Positions 53,696-63,707 of a DNA stretch of 64,000 nucleotides are shown here, one piece after another. The stretch covers positions 1-64,000 of the forward strand of contig NZ_JAIGNI010000009.1 in NCBI RefSeq assembly GCF_026130175.1, written 5' to 3'. Origin of the DNA: Lyngbya sp. CCAP 1446/10 (lineage in GTDB: Bacteria; Cyanobacteriota; Cyanobacteriia; Cyanobacteriales; Microcoleaceae). A model generated the notes under the pieces. That model worked only from the letters and a program-made list of their open reading frames with translations, searched no databases and was not told where the DNA came from. Position 1 is the first letter of the stretch, and every line of letters starts with the position of its first letter. Made by a program: the position numbers and the translations under genes.

Positions 53696-54277
53696 CTAGC
53701 CGAGTCGGTGATGGTGTTCTAATTCTAAACTAGAGTCATCATCTTTTTTGGGAACCAGAAGCGTATTTTCGCTACTTGGTTGCAACACAGCTTTAATTAC
53801 TTGAAGAAAACGGTTGGGTTTTTTCGCTTGACCGTTGAGACTGCGACGGTCTTTCACTTTTTGAGAAAGGTGTCGCATCACAGATAAATCTAGTTCATCA
53901 ATGAAATGATCTGCTATACGTTCTCCCATTAATTCAACAGCTTCAGAATACTGTTCTGTCAGCGTTTCTATGGCATCATAAGCTTCGTCAGCAACTTGAG
54001 TTGCTACTGTTTTATTTTGGTCGCCTGATGTCTGGGAATTGCTGCGTCGCCTATCTAAAAGACTTTGGTACTCAGCAATGCTCATGCCCAAATTGTAAAG
54101 GTGGTGGTGAGCGTGATCCATCAAATCTACTTCACCGGGATAAAAGAAACCGCGAGTGCTGTTGATGGCGTGCAGTTTTGCCCAACGCCGCAGAATTGTC
54201 TCGTCTTGGAGTTGGTATCGCTCCAACATTTGAGCTGTATTTAGCTCTACTTCTGGCGTAACTTTGAAATCGCTCAT
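53696..54277 (-). CDS. Hypothetical protein (cyanobacterial type)
   Basis: 193 residues. It has no signal peptide. MSDFKVTPEVELNTAQMLER, then LRRWAKLHAINSTRGFFYPG and DHAHHHLYNLGMSIAEYQSL occupy the front half; the second half is helical with MGERIADHFIDELDLSV and ends in a His-rich tail (ELEHHHRLG). The front resembles a MerR-like or phage regulatory HTH only loosely. I do not recognise the family, so no function is given. Confidence 0.55.
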   Translation of the reverse strand: MSDFKVTPEVELNTAQMLERYQLQDETILRRWAKLHAINSTRGFFYPGEVDLMDHAHHHLYNLGMSIAEYQSLLDRRRSNSQTSGDQNKTVATQVADEAYDAIETLTEQYSEAVELMGERIADHFIDELDLSVMRHLSQKVKDRRSLNGQAKKPNRFLQVIKAVLQPSSENTLLVPKKDDDSSLELEHHHRLG

Positions 54278-54638
54278 CGGTAAATCCTCGCTGGTGAGTA
54301 GATGAATAAACTTGAAACCTAGAATCTGTGTTTTGGGTACAGTCTGAAAATGACGATAAATCCTTTGACGGCATTCAGGGAAGTCTTGCCGGCTGATGCT
54401 AGTCGCCGAGCGATCGATCGCATGAGACGATTTCAGGGTAGTGTACTTGTGGGCTTGATCTCGATCGCATCCAGGAGCAACTGCACAGGCTTAATAATAT
54501 AGCTGATTTCCTGTTTTAACAACCGTTAAAAATAGTAAATTTTAATTTTTTGGTTTGAATTGTTAGTAATTTTGAGCTACAATAGCACTAACAAGTCTGT
54601 AATCAGTAGTTTTAGTAGTTGCGATCGAGATTATTAGT
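54278..54638. other. AT-rich divergent spacer
   Basis: 361 bp between divergent genes (53696-54277 minus and 54639-54953 plus). It contains repeated GATCGATCG words but no open frame with family features and no clear hairpin. Promoters for both genes are expected in here, but none is obvious. Confidence 0.5.
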
Positions 54639-54953
54639 ATGCCTCTATACGATTATTTATGTCCCCAAAATAACCAGCAGCTAGAAGTTTCCCACAGCAT
54701 GAACCTCGAAGTTTCGACTTGGGGTCAATTGTGCGATGTAGCTAAATGCGAACCTGGGGACACTCCCGCAGATGCTCCGGTACGCCGTTTGCTGAGCGCT
54801 CCGAGGTTACTGAAGCCAACATCCGACACCGATTACAAAAATTCTGGTTTCACCAAGTACGTGAAGCGGGATGAAGGAGTTTATGAAAATGTCACGGCGA
54901 AAGATGGTGAAAGCCGTGTTGTCAATCGAGATGGCAAGCCACTTAAAGAGTGA
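54639..54953 (+). CDS. FmdB-like zinc-ribbon protein, degenerate
   Basis: 104 residues. It opens MPLYDYLCPQNNQQLEVSHS, which is the FmdB zinc-ribbon start (MPxYxYxC), but the usual second Cys of the CxxC pair is replaced by Asn and the later pair is CDVAKCE with four residues between. The end, with PVRRLLSAPRLLKPTSDTDYK and YVKRDEGVYENVTAKDG, is lysine and glutamate rich. Zinc binding may be weak or absent. FmdB-like proteins are regulators of uncertain function. Confidence 0.6.
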   Translation: MPLYDYLCPQNNQQLEVSHSMNLEVSTWGQLCDVAKCEPGDTPADAPVRRLLSAPRLLKPTSDTDYKNSGFTKYVKRDEGVYENVTAKDGESRVVNRDGKPLKE

Positions 54954-54982
54954 AAATTTACCAAAAAATTGGGTTGTGAGCT

Positions 54983-55090
54983 AGGGAAACGGCACTGCCG
55001 TCTCCTCTATTTCTTGGGTAAAGTAACGGCACTGCCGTGTCCTCTATTTCTTGGGTAGGGAAACAGCACTGCCGTGTCCTGTATTTCAGA
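54983..55090. repeat. 37-bp tandem repeat, three copies, with CGGCACTGCCG palindromes
   Basis: CGGCACTGCCGT (or the variant CAGCACTGCCGT) begins at 54990, 55027 and 55064. The intervening sequence TCTCCTCTATTTCTTGGGTA is conserved. It is the same family as at 48291-48350. No spacers differ between units, so this is not a CRISPR array. Confidence 0.85.
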
Positions 55091-55222
55091 GAATTGAAAA
55101 CAGTAATACTATGCCAATGCCAATCGATCGCGATGCTCTGGATCATACCACAAAACTCACCTCGAATCGATCGCAAAAATCGGCAATAATCTTAAAGGGT
55201 ATGACACAATGGAGAATTTTTC

Positions 55223-56047
55223 ATGAAAGTTGCGATCGTCGGCTGCGGTTATGTGGGTACTGCGACAGCCCGACATTTACGGGGCAAATCTGATTGTACC
55301 GTGACGGCGACAACTACGACGGCGAGCCGAGTGGGTGAATTGGAGGCTGTCGTCCAGCGGGTAGTTGTAGTTAAGGGAAATGATGCAAGTGCGATCGCGA
55401 GTTTACTGCAAGACCAAGATGCTGTTATGCTGTGCGTCGGCGCTCCAAATGCTAGTGCTTATCGAGAAAGTTACTTAGAGACTGCGACAACTTTGGTATC
55501 AGTTTTACAGCAAGTACCGACAGTCAAGCAGGTGATTTATACGGGTACTTATTCTGTGTATGGCGACTGTCAAGGTAAACTGGTAAACGAAGAATCGCCC
55601 GTACAGCCAGCCAATCCCAACGGTGAAATTCTCGCCGAAACAGAACGAATTTTATTAGCAGCATCGAGTCCAAATCTTCACACCTGCATTCTTCGTTTGG
55701 GTGGCATTTACGGGCCTGGGCGAGAATTAGTTAAAATCTTTGGAGGCTGGGCTGGAACCACTCGTCCGGGTACGGGGGAAGATGCTACAAATTGGGTGCA
55801 TCGAGATGATATTGTTGGGGGATTAACCTTTGCTTTGGACAATCGATTGCAGGGGATTTACAATTTAGTCGGGGATGTGTCGCTGTCTAGTCGTGAATTG
55901 CTCGATCGCATTTTTGAACGTCATAATCTGCCGAAAGCTACTTGGGATGGAAGTCCTAGCGTGCGACCTTATAATGCGAAGGTGTCGAATCAAAAGATTA
56001 AGGCAGCAGGTTATCAATTTATCCATCCTGAAATTACGGAGTTTTAA
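55223..56047 (+). CDS. SDR family NAD(P)-dependent oxidoreductase/epimerase
   Basis: 274 residues. The nucleotide-binding turn VGCGYVGTATARHL opens the Rossmann fold; TGTYSVYGDCQGKLVNEESP, the LRLGGIYGPGRELV stretch and WVHRDDIVGGLTFAL follow, as in extended or atypical SDR enzymes of the YeeZ kind. The catalytic YxxxK is not in the canonical spacing (a single Tyr in SVYGD), so the enzyme activity is uncertain. It reads into the 3' end of the gene on the other strand with 7 bp to spare. Confidence 0.82.
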   Translation: MKVAIVGCGYVGTATARHLRGKSDCTVTATTTTASRVGELEAVVQRVVVVKGNDASAIASLLQDQDAVMLCVGAPNASAYRESYLETATTLVSVLQQVPTVKQVIYTGTYSVYGDCQGKLVNEESPVQPANPNGEILAETERILLAASSPNLHTCILRLGGIYGPGRELVKIFGGWAGTTRPGTGEDATNWVHRDDIVGGLTFALDNRLQGIYNLVGDVSLSSRELLDRIFERHNLPKATWDGSPSVRPYNAKVSNQKIKAAGYQFIHPEITEF

Positions 56048-56054
56048 ATACAAA

Positions 56055-56486
56055 TCATTTTGTATTTGCCATAATCGCTTTTGCCACAGATGTCAACTTG
56101 CCAGTGAAGCCATCGCCGGGATTAGCCACTGGACCCCAGTTTGCATGGCGAGCGCTTCTGCCTGCATTTATTTCCGCAAAGGCTCGAATAGATTCTAAGT
56201 TGCCGCGAGTCATTTCAAAATAAGTGTAAGTACCTCCCCAGCACAGAAATTTCCCGGTAATTCCTCCGATTCTTCCATTGCCTAAATCCATAGTTTTTAC
56301 CAAATAAACAGAAACAGTAGTTAAACAAGCTTTGTCATAATAAGAATAAACTACCGGAGCCTTCTCATTGTATTTATAGTTGGTTGCGAATATTGTTAGC
56401 TCTGAGGGAGTCATCGCGAAACAAGGATTTGCTGTGGACAGAAAAACAATTGTAGTAGTTAGTAATTTTTTCATGATGTGAGACAT
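56055..56486 (-). CDS. Small secreted hypothetical protein
   Basis: 143 residues. It begins MSHIMKKLLTTTIVFLSTAN with PCFA cleavage-type end, a clear Sec signal peptide; the mature part has CLTTVSVYLVKTMDLG, ITGKFLCWGGTYTYFEM and WGPVANPGDGFTG. Three cysteines outside the signal may form disulfides. GGAG 11 bp before the ATG lies inside the end of the upstream Uma2 gene (2-bp gap), so the two are co-transcribed. Function unknown. Confidence 0.65.
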   Translation of the reverse strand: MSHIMKKLLTTTIVFLSTANPCFAMTPSELTIFATNYKYNEKAPVVYSYYDKACLTTVSVYLVKTMDLGNGRIGGITGKFLCWGGTYTYFEMTRGNLESIRAFAEINAGRSARHANWGPVANPGDGFTGKLTSVAKAIMANTK

Positions 56487-56488
56487 TT

Positions 56489-57121
56489 CTATATTTTCTC
56501 CTTAACCCAAGTTCTAAAGGATTTGAGCAAAGCCATTTCTCCCATAGTTTGAGTGCGAGTAAAAAAAACAGCCATTTCCGCTACCGATACAAAGGGAAAA
56601 GCAATACTAAAGTCGCACTCAACATATTCTGTCTCTACCAACTGATAAAATTTCAAAACTCGCCCGTTATATAGCCAGAGTTCCGGGACGCGAAGTGCTG
56701 AATAAATTGCCAATTTATTCATTGAACTGCTGGTAATATCTATTTCAATTGCTAAATCCGGCGGTGGAGCAGTTTCTAAATCCAGTTCTTCCCTGTCTCT
56801 GACTTCTACTTCATGTTGGATATAATAGCAATTGTCAGGTTCTATGCCCTTTTTAGCTCGTTGTTGCTTGAGAGTCATTGAGCCAGCACTTTTGATTTCA
56901 ATGCCTAGTTCTTCTGCTAAAATGAAAATGAAACGATCAGACTTAATCTTGGGATTTTCATGTTCGTATAAAGGGCTCATAATTTCCAACATCCCGTTAT
57001 CATAAGCTATGCGATAACCTCGGCTATCGCCTATTTCTTTTAGCAACGTTTCAAAGGTTGACCAGCTAATATTTTGTAGCAGTGTTCTCTGTTCGGCTAA
57101 ACTTGAAGTAGTAGCAATCAT
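56489..57121 (-). CDS. Uma2 family (DUF820) protein
   Basis: 210 residues. The DUF820 signature is present: YRIAYDNGMLEIMSPLYEHE, PDLAIEIDITSSSMNKLAIY and LRVPELWLYNGR, the last pair carrying the nuclease-like acidic site. It is a second, divergent Uma2 protein in this window. It is followed without a gap by the small secreted protein, likely in one transcript. Activity is not established for this family. Confidence 0.85.
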   Translation of the reverse strand: MIATTSSLAEQRTLLQNISWSTFETLLKEIGDSRGYRIAYDNGMLEIMSPLYEHENPKIKSDRFIFILAEELGIEIKSAGSMTLKQQRAKKGIEPDNCYYIQHEVEVRDREELDLETAPPPDLAIEIDITSSSMNKLAIYSALRVPELWLYNGRVLKFYQLVETEYVECDFSIAFPFVSVAEMAVFFTRTQTMGEMALLKSFRTWVKEKI

Positions 57122-57278
57122 CTCAAAATCTCCTTGAGTTGAGCAAACTATAGTTTTATTTTATCACGGGTAATGAGACTTCTGAAAGAGCCATCTTTTT
57201 TAACCGCAGATGCACGCGGATTAACGCGGATGAAGAAAAAGGTGGGCAAATACCCACCCCACAAACTTAGCTTATAAT

Positions 57279-58529
57279 CTAACTGAAAAAGTCGATCGTC
57301 TCTTTCAACGCTTTGACAAACACATCAATCTCCTCATAGGTATTATAAAAATACAAACTCGCTCTGGCAGTAGATGAGATATCAAGATAGCGGTGCAAAG
57401 GTTGCGTGCAGTGATGCCCGGAACGAATCGCGACCCCATCTTGATCTAACATGGTAGACAAGTCTTGAGGGTGAATTTCTCCCGCTGTAAATGATGCTAA
57501 CGCGGCCCTACCTTCGCCGTTGCTGTCCGGTTGCGGCCCGTAAATTTTAATCTGTGGAATTTGCCGCAATTGTTGGAACAGATAAGCCGTCAAATCGGCT
57601 TCGCAAGCGTGAATCTGATCCATGCCTATGTTACTAAGATAGTCGATTGCTGCACCAAGGGCGATCGCCTCGCCGATTGCCGGAGTCCCCGCCTCAAACT
57701 TGTGCGGCAAATCAGCATAGGTAGAATATTCAAGAAACACATCAGCAATCATCTCGCCGCCGCCAAAAAACGGAGGCATTTCTCTAAGCAAATCCAGTTT
57801 ACCGTACAGAAAACCGATGCCAGTCGGAGCGCACATTTTATGACCCGAAGCAACCAGCCAATCGCAATCCATTGCTTGCACATCTATTACCATGTGCGGC
57901 ACGCTTTGGCAAGCATCAATTAAAACTTTTGCGCCGAAACTGTGGGCAATTTCGCAGATTTCTTTGACTGGATTGATGCAGCCCAAGGTATTAGAAACGT
58001 GAACTATTGAAACCAACTTAGTTTTATCGGAAATCAGCGTTTTAAACTGTTCTAAATCTAACTCGTTAGTCTCCGTTAACTCCACAAACTTGAGTACCGC
58101 ACCAGTTTTTTGAGCAATCATTTGCCAGGGAACCAGATTGCTGTGATGTTCCATCACCGACAGAATAATTTCATCTCCCGCTTGCAGATTGCTCAAACCC
58201 CAAGAATAAGCAACCAAATTAATCGCTTCGGTGGCGTTGCGAGTGTAAACAATTTCTTGCCGCGAAGCCGCATTAATAAACGCTGCAACTTTATCTCTCG
58301 CACCTTCGTAAGCATCAGTCGCTTTAGCGCTGAGAGAGTGAGCGCCGCGGTGCACGTTAGCATTGTATTGTTCGTAGTAATCGCGCCAAGCATTGAGCAC
58401 AGCTAGGGGTTTTTGAGATGTAGCTGCATTGTCTAAATAAACTAGGGGTTTCCCGTGGATTTTTTGAGTCAAAATTGGGAAATCGCCGCGAACTTTTGAT
58501 GCTAGGGTTTTTTCTTGAATAAGTGTCAT
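57279..58529 (-). CDS. sufS: Cysteine desulfurase SufS
   Basis: 416 residues, class II group II cysteine desulfurase. The PLP lysine is in [12 protein letters not shown] and the active cysteine in [15 protein letters not shown]. The front part [25 protein letters not shown] and the [13 protein letters not shown] and [14 protein letters not shown] parts are canonical. It transfers cysteine sulfur into SufBCD. It is the last gene of the suf operon, separated from sufD by 455 bp of repeats. Confidence 0.96.
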   Translation of the reverse strand: MTLIQEKTLASKVRGDFPILTQKIHGKPLVYLDNAATSQKPLAVLNAWRDYYEQYNANVHRGAHSLSAKATDAYEGARDKVAAFINAASRQEIVYTRNATEAINLVAYSWGLSNLQAGDEIILSVMEHHSNLVPWQMIAQKTGAVLKFVELTETNELDLEQFKTLISDKTKLVSIVHVSNTLGCINPVKEICEIAHSFGAKVLIDACQSVPHMVIDVQAMDCDWLVASGHKMCAPTGIGFLYGKLDLLREMPPFFGGGEMIADVFLEYSTYADLPHKFEAGTPAIGEAIALGAAIDYLSNIGMDQIHACEADLTAYLFQQLRQIPQIKIYGPQPDSNGEGRAALASFTAGEIHPQDLSTMLDQDGVAIRSGHHCTQPLHRYLDISSTARASLYFYNTYEEIDVFVKALKETIDFFS

Positions 58530-58984
58530 AATTTCTGAGTTAATAATGAGAAGTTAAGCAGGAGAAAATTAGGCAACGAGCAATGTACGGGATGTCACAG
58601 ATGTAACTGAGATATGGCAGAATTCTCGACAATTTGTAGGGGCGGGTTCACCAACAGCCCCAAATATAGCAAACAGGTTAAATAAACCCGCCCCCACCCC
58701 ACCAACAGCCCCAAATAGCAGAAACAAACAGGTTAAATAAACCCTCCCACCAGACTCTTTTTTCTTCTTTTTGAAATCCTTTACATCTGACATCAGGCAT
58801 CAATGTCAATTGGATATTTTTCCTGGGTGGGGGCGGGTTTATTTCAATTGTTGGTACTCATTAGAGATGGTTGGTGAACCCGCCCCTACAGATTTATTAG
58901 ACAAGATTGAATTCCAAAACTTTCCTCGTAATGAAATTATCTGCGTCTATCCGTGTTCATCTGCCCTAAATCTGCGGTTCCTCT
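58530..58984. repeat. Repeat-filled gap between sufD and sufS
   Basis: Contains inverted copies of the GTAGGGGCGGGTTCACC and AAACCCGCCCCCACC family (about 58640-58700 and 58823-58890), bracketing AT-rich sequence. The frames at 58569-58793 and 58771-59010 translate repeat sequence. No gene is supported. Confidence 0.75.
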
Positions 58985-60328
58985 TTATTCTTGCACAGCC
59001 ACACAGGTAGAAAGCATTTTCGCTACCCCAACAATCGGCAACATATTGAGAATTTCCGCCGCAAAAGCATCAATCAACAAATAGCGACTTCTTTCCAAAT
59101 TCAAACCGCGACTTTGCAAGTAGAAAAGCTCGTCATCTTCTAACTGGCTGACAGTTGCACCGTGGGAACATTTAACGTTATCCGCCACAATTTCTAACTG
59201 TGGTTTTGTATCAACGCGCGCCCTCGGCGACAGCAACAAATTCCGGCTCAATTGTCCCGCATCTGTCAATTGTGCGGCTTTGCGAACGAAAACTTTGCCG
59301 TTAAATACTGCACGGGCTTTGTTACCAATGATGCACTTATGCAATTGGCGACTTGTGCCGTGGGGATGATTGAAATCAATTAGACTGTGAGTGTCTGCTA
59401 CTTGTTCGCCAAAGGCTACGGCTAAGCCGTTTAGAATTGTTTCGGTGCCTTCGCCGCCTTGAAATACTTCTAAATTGTGGCGCGATATTTTGCCGCCCAA
59501 GCTGATAGCATGACAAGTATAGCTGCTGTTGCGGGATTGGGCGATCGCACTTTTGCCCACATGAACCACATTCAAACCTTCGCGCTGCAGCCTAACGTGA
59601 TTCACAGTGGCGTTTTCGCCGACAAAAACATCCGTCACAGCATTCGTAAAAGCGGGTAAATTACCGATTGTGGTGTAATCTTCAATCAGCGTAACTTTGC
59701 TGCCAGCCTCAGCTATGACTAAGCAGTGCGGCTGACACATCGTCGCAGATGCACCTGGTGCGGTCAAGAACAGCAAGTGAATCGGCAGTTCGACGGACAT
59801 ATTGGCCGGCACGAACACCACTGCAGCATCCACCAAACCCGCAGTATTCAGCGCTGTAAAAACTTCCGTTTGTTGGCTGTGCTTGCTCAAAACATCGGTA
59901 ATGCGCGATCGATATTTTTCGGGTACATTAGATAGATTACCAGCATAAAAGTCGCTAGGCAAATTCGGCAAAACCGCCGACTCCACGGTAGACAAATCCG
60001 GCGCATAAAAACCGTTAACAAATACCAATCTTAACGGTAAATCATCCCGATTCTTCACAGGCATAACGATATCAGCCAGCTTAACCGTTGACTGATAGCT
60101 TTGCGGTACATGAAAAGGAACTTGCAACACCGACGACAAATCAGTAAAGCGCCACTCCTCATCCTTCACCGTCGGAAAACTCGCAGCAAGCACGTATTCA
60201 GTCGCCGTATCCCGCAAATCCTGCAACCCGTAAGCCGAACCTTTGCCATTAGCAACCTCCAACTTACCGCACTGATTCACCAAATCAGCCAAAAACATTT
60301 CCCTAGTAGCAACTTGCGTATTTATCAT
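58985..60328 (-). CDS. sufD: Fe-S cluster assembly protein SufD
   Basis: 447 residues from the ATG at 60328; its ATG overlaps the sufC stop as ATGA, so translation is coupled. A longer frame starting at 60367 would add 13 residues inside sufC. The beta-helix core ([20 protein letters not shown]) and the C-terminal segments [20 protein letters not shown] and [20 protein letters not shown] are family markers, including the conserved His. It forms the SufBC2D scaffold. Confidence 0.95.
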   Translation of the reverse strand: MINTQVATREMFLADLVNQCGKLEVANGKGSAYGLQDLRDTATEYVLAASFPTVKDEEWRFTDLSSVLQVPFHVPQSYQSTVKLADIVMPVKNRDDLPLRLVFVNGFYAPDLSTVESAVLPNLPSDFYAGNLSNVPEKYRSRITDVLSKHSQQTEVFTALNTAGLVDAAVVFVPANMSVELPIHLLFLTAPGASATMCQPHCLVIAEAGSKVTLIEDYTTIGNLPAFTNAVTDVFVGENATVNHVRLQREGLNVVHVGKSAIAQSRNSSYTCHAISLGGKISRHNLEVFQGGEGTETILNGLAVAFGEQVADTHSLIDFNHPHGTSRQLHKCIIGNKARAVFNGKVFVRKAAQLTDAGQLSRNLLLSPRARVDTKPQLEIVADNVKCSHGATVSQLEDDELFYLQSRGLNLERSRYLLIDAFAAEILNMLPIVGVAKMLSTCVAVQE

Positions 60329-61116
60329 CGCGCCCCAACTCCTGCTGCTTCCTCTTCCACAACCCAATCATAACCGCGCTCTTCCAATTCCAGCGCCAAT
60401 TCTTTCGGGCCAGTCAAGATAATTCGGCCCGCTTCCATGACATGAATAAAATCAGGAATAATGTAATTGAGCAACCGCTGATAGTGAGTAATCACCAACA
60501 TCGAATTTTCAGCATTTGACAACTGATTCACACCGCCGGCGACAATCTTGAGAGCATCGATATCCAAACCAGAATCAGTCTCATCCAAAATAGCTAACTT
60601 TGGTTCCAAAAGCGCCATTTGCAAAATCTCGTTGCGCTTTTTCTCGCCCCCAGAAAAACCCTCATTGACGCTGCGGCTCAAGAAAGCCGGGTTCATCTTC
60701 ACAACATCCAGCTTATCCTCGATTAAATCTTGGAAATCAAAAGCATCCAACTCTTCCAAGCCGCGATGTTTGCGGTGAGAATTGTAAGCCACGCGCAAGA
60801 AATCCACATTGCTAACGCCGGGAATTTCCAAAGGATATTGAAAAGCCAAAAATATGCCAGCCAAAGAACGTTCTTCCGGCGGTAATTCCAGGAGATTCTG
60901 TCCCAGGAAAATAACTTCTCCGCCCGTTACTGTATAAGCAGGATGGCCGGCTAATATCTTGGACAAAGTGCTTTTTCCCGAACCGTTCGGGCCCATAATC
61001 GCGTGAATTTCACCCGATTTAATTTCCAGATTCAAACCCTTAAGGATTTGGGTATCTTCCACATTCGCAGTTAAATCGCGGACGGATAGCACCACTTGAC
61101 TATTTTCAACAATCAT
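60325..61116 (-). CDS. sufC: Fe-S assembly ATPase SufC
   Basis: 263 residues from the ATG at 61116, preceded by AGGAAAAAAAGAG; a longer frame from 61242 lies in the spacer. It is a small ABC ATPase with Walker [16 protein letters not shown]-loop [12 protein letters not shown], signature [11 protein letters not shown] and Walker [17 protein letters not shown]. SufC powers the SufBCD scaffold. A 225-bp repeat-containing gap separates it from sufB. Confidence 0.95.
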   Translation of the reverse strand: MIVENSQVVLSVRDLTANVEDTQILKGLNLEIKSGEIHAIMGPNGSGKSTLSKILAGHPAYTVTGGEVIFLGQNLLELPPEERSLAGIFLAFQYPLEIPGVSNVDFLRVAYNSHRKHRGLEELDAFDFQDLIEDKLDVVKMNPAFLSRSVNEGFSGGEKKRNEILQMALLEPKLAILDETDSGLDIDALKIVAGGVNQLSNAENSMLVITHYQRLLNYIIPDFIHVMEAGRIILTGPKELALELEERGYDWVVEEEAAGVGAR

Positions 61117-61341
61117 CTCTTTTTTTCCTAACTCCTCTAATTTTTTGGTCTTGTTGTAATTCAACTTTTGCCTAACTTCTGCATTGATGAAGGAACCGCA
61201 GATGTTAGGCAGATTAACACGGATAAACGCAGATAATTTCAAGAGAATTTGGGAGTCAAGAAAAAGAAAGAAACTTCGATAAATTTTCTTTTCTCTTCTT
61301 TCTTCCTTCTTCCTTCTTCCCTCTTCCTTCTTCCTTCGAGA
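61117..61341. repeat. TTCTTCC heptamers between sufB and sufC
   Basis: CTTCTTTCTTCCTTCTTCC-type heptamer runs lie near 61290-61340, the complement of the GGAAGAA family in the apc operon. The rest is AT-rich. Confidence 0.75.
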
Positions 61342-62781
61342 TTATCCCACACTTCCTTCGAGCTTCAGACTCAGCAACTTATCAGCTTCAGCCGCAAATT
61401 CCATCGGTAACTGATTGAAAACATCCTTACAGAAACCGCTAATCATCATCGAAATAGCATTTTCTGCGGAAATTCCCCGCTGTGCGAAGAAGAACAATTG
61501 CTCTTCCCCAATCTTGGAAGTAGAAGCTTCGTGTTCTACTTTAGCAGTGTGGTTCTGCACTTGAATGTAGGGGAAAGTATTCGCTTGAGCGTTGTCGCCA
61601 ATCAGCATCGAATCGCACTGAGAATAATTCCGAGCGCCTTTAGCGTTGGGGCCCATTTTTACCAAGCCGCGATAGCTGTTTGCAGAATTTCCCGCCGAAA
61701 TTCCCTTAGAAATAATCGTGCTGCGAGTATTTTTGCCGACGTGGATCATTTTCGTGCCGGTGTCAGCTTGCTGTTTGTGGTTTGTTAGTGCTACCGAGTA
61801 GAATTCGCCTACAGAGTTATCACCAACTAACACGCAACTGGGATATTTCCAGGTAATCGCCGAACCTGTTTCTACTTGCGTCCAAGAAATCTTAGAGTTG
61901 ACTCCTTGACACAAGCCGCGTTTGGTAACAAAGTTATAAATTCCGCCTTTGCCGTTCGCGTCGCCGGCGTACCAGTTCTGCACGGTTGAGTATTTGATAT
62001 CGGCATTGTCCATTGTTACCAATTCCACGACAGCGGCGTGCAGTTGGTTGGTGTCAAACATCGGCGCGGTGCAGCCTTCTAGGTAAGACACAGAACTGTT
62101 TTCTTCGGCGATAATTAGGGTGCGCTCGAACTGGCCGGAATCTTCGTTGTTGATGCGGAAATAAGTTGACAATTCCATTGGGCATTTTACGCCTTTGGGA
62201 ATGAAAACGAAGGAACCGTCGGTGAATACGGCGGAGTTGAGGGCTGCGAAAAAGTTGTCGCCTACTGGTACGACAGTGCCAAGATATTTTTCGATTAGTT
62301 CGGGATAATCTTTGATGGCTTCTGTGATGGAACAGAATATAACGCCGTCTTTGGCTAGCTTTTCTCTAAAGGTTGTGGCAATTGAAACGCTGTCAAAAAC
62401 AACATCGACGGCGACATTTCCCAGTCGTCTTTGTTCGGATAGGGGAATTCCCAATTTCTCGAAGGTTTCTAATAGTGCCGGATCAACTTCGTCCAAACTG
62501 TTGAGCTTTTTGGGCTTTTGTTTGGGCGCGGAGTAGTAGATAATGTTTTGGTAGTCGATCGCCGGATAGTTGACATGAGGCCAAGTAGGCTCAGTCATTG
62601 TCAGCCACTTCCGGTATGCTTTGAGGCGGAATTGCAGCATGAATTCCGGTTCGTTTTTCTTGGACGAAATCAGGCGGACTACATCTTCGCTCAAGCCGCG
62701 GGCGATGGTGTCCGACTCGATGTCGGTGACGAAACCGTATTTGTAGGGCTGGTTGACTAGGGTTGTGACTGTAGAGCTCAT
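61342..62781 (-). CDS. sufB: Fe-S cluster assembly protein SufB
   Basis: 479 residues, full length. Family blocks are [58 protein letters not shown] and [20 protein letters not shown]. The cysteines for the scaffold (for example CTAP and CQGV) are present. It is the first gene of the operon, downstream of the SufR operator, and divergent from sufR. Confidence 0.97.
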   Translation of the reverse strand: MSSTVTTLVNQPYKYGFVTDIESDTIARGLSEDVVRLISSKKNEPEFMLQFRLKAYRKWLTMTEPTWPHVNYPAIDYQNIIYYSAPKQKPKKLNSLDEVDPALLETFEKLGIPLSEQRRLGNVAVDVVFDSVSIATTFREKLAKDGVIFCSITEAIKDYPELIEKYLGTVVPVGDNFFAALNSAVFTDGSFVFIPKGVKCPMELSTYFRINNEDSGQFERTLIIAEENSSVSYLEGCTAPMFDTNQLHAAVVELVTMDNADIKYSTVQNWYAGDANGKGGIYNFVTKRGLCQGVNSKISWTQVETGSAITWKYPSCVLVGDNSVGEFYSVALTNHKQQADTGTKMIHVGKNTRSTIISKGISAGNSANSYRGLVKMGPNAKGARNYSQCDSMLIGDNAQANTFPYIQVQNHTAKVEHEASTSKIGEEQLFFFAQRGISAENAISMMISGFCKDVFNQLPMEFAAEADKLLSLKLEGSVG

Positions 62782-62882
62782 GAATTTTGTGCTTTCGAGT
62801 GTTCTGGATTAGTCTCTCAAAGATGGCAGACGCTTGAACTGTCGGGGGCCCGGCGAGTTCTGGGGGCTGCTGGCAAGTTAAA

Positions 62883-62896
62883 CAACTGTTTTGTTG
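62883..62896. promoter_or_regulatory. SufR operator, CAAC-N6-GTTG
   Basis: CAAC (62883-62886), six bases TGTTTT, GTTG (62893-62896), the perfect inverted repeat described for Synechocystis SufR. It lies in the divergent sufB-sufR spacer, about 100 bp from the sufB ATG. Confidence 0.85.
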
Positions 62897-62921
62897 CTTT
62901 AGTATATTTTAAGCTACATTA

Positions 62922-62937
62922 ACAATAGTGATATTGT
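62922..62937. promoter_or_regulatory. Second, weaker SufR-like palindrome, ACAAT-N6-ATTGT
   Basis: ACAAT (62922-62926), AGTGAT, ATTGT (62933-62937). Perfectly palindromic, but differs from the strong half-site in one base. Its centre is 40 bp from the first site and about 30 bp upstream of sufR. Confidence 0.6.
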
Positions 62938-62966
62938 CAAAGTCAAATTAATAATTTTTTGTGAAG

Positions 62967-63656
62967 ATGGAGACGACTCAGCAGACTTCCACGAAACAAG
63001 ACATCCTGCAATATTTGCTCAAGGGGGGTCAGGGGACGGCTCTTGAGTTGGCGGAGTCTTTGGAGATGAGCCCGCAGGCGATTCGCCGTCATTTGAAGGA
63101 TTTGGAGGCGGAGGGCGCAATTCGGTATCAGTCGGTTCAGGCTGGTATGGGGCGGCCGCAGCATATTTATGAGCTTACCAGTCTGGGGCGCGATCGCTTC
63201 CCGAATCGTTACGGCGATTTTGCTGTGTCTTTCTTGGATACGTTGGCGGAAACAGTCGGCCGCGAGCAAGTGATTAGTATCCTACGAAAACAGTGGCAGC
63301 GCAAGGCTACGGACTATCGGCGGCTGGTGGGTTCGGGTTCGCTGCAAGAGCGGGTGAGTAAGTTGGTGGAACTCCGCAGGGCTGAAGGTTATATGGCTGA
63401 GTGTTATCCTGTAGAATCTGTAGGTGTGGAAATGTGCGATCGCGATGTTAAGGGCGATCGATTTGTGTTGATGGAACACAACTGCGCGATTTCTAATGTT
63501 GCGGAAACTTTTCCGAGTGTTTGCGGCAATGAGTTGGAAATGTTTGCGGGGGTTTTGCCGGATTGTATTGTGGAGCGGACTCACTGGATTATTGATGGGG
63601 AACATCGCTGCGGTTATTCTATTGCTAAGAAGAAGTCATTAGTCATTAGTCATTAG
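62967..63656 (+). CDS. sufR: Iron-sulfur-responsive transcription repressor SufR
   Basis: 229 residues from ATG 62967 (METTQQTSTKQDIL, matching known SufR starts); a GTG two codons earlier opens the frame. The N-terminal HTH is GTALELAESLEMSPQAIRRH. Four cysteines in EHNCAIS, PSVCGNE, LPDCIVE and HRCGY bind the [4Fe-4S] cluster that makes SufR a repressor. The last six codons (SLVISH) lie in the TCATTAG repeat that follows. It regulates sufBCDS, and probably itself, through the two palindromes in the spacer. Confidence 0.94.
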   Translation: METTQQTSTKQDILQYLLKGGQGTALELAESLEMSPQAIRRHLKDLEAEGAIRYQSVQAGMGRPQHIYELTSLGRDRFPNRYGDFAVSFLDTLAETVGREQVISILRKQWQRKATDYRRLVGSGSLQERVSKLVELRRAEGYMAECYPVESVGVEMCDRDVKGDRFVLMEHNCAISNVAETFPSVCGNELEMFAGVLPDCIVERTHWIIDGEHRCGYSIAKKKSLVISH

Positions 63657-63672
63657 TCATTAGTCATTAGTA
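63635..63672. repeat. GTCATTA heptamer repeat overlapping the sufR stop
   Basis: Five units of GTCATTA. The sufR C-terminus and its TAG stop (63654-63656) are encoded by the repeat. Confidence 0.85.
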
Positions 63673-63707
63673 ACAATTATCAATTACCGATTATCAATTT
63701 TTAATAT

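Noticed and set aside
54983-55090. CRISPR-like array of 37-bp repeats
   Set aside because: The whole unit is repeated with no variable spacer and only three copies.
58569-59010. Two 74-79-codon frames between sufD and sufS
   Set aside because: They translate copies of the GGGGCGGGTT repeat family.
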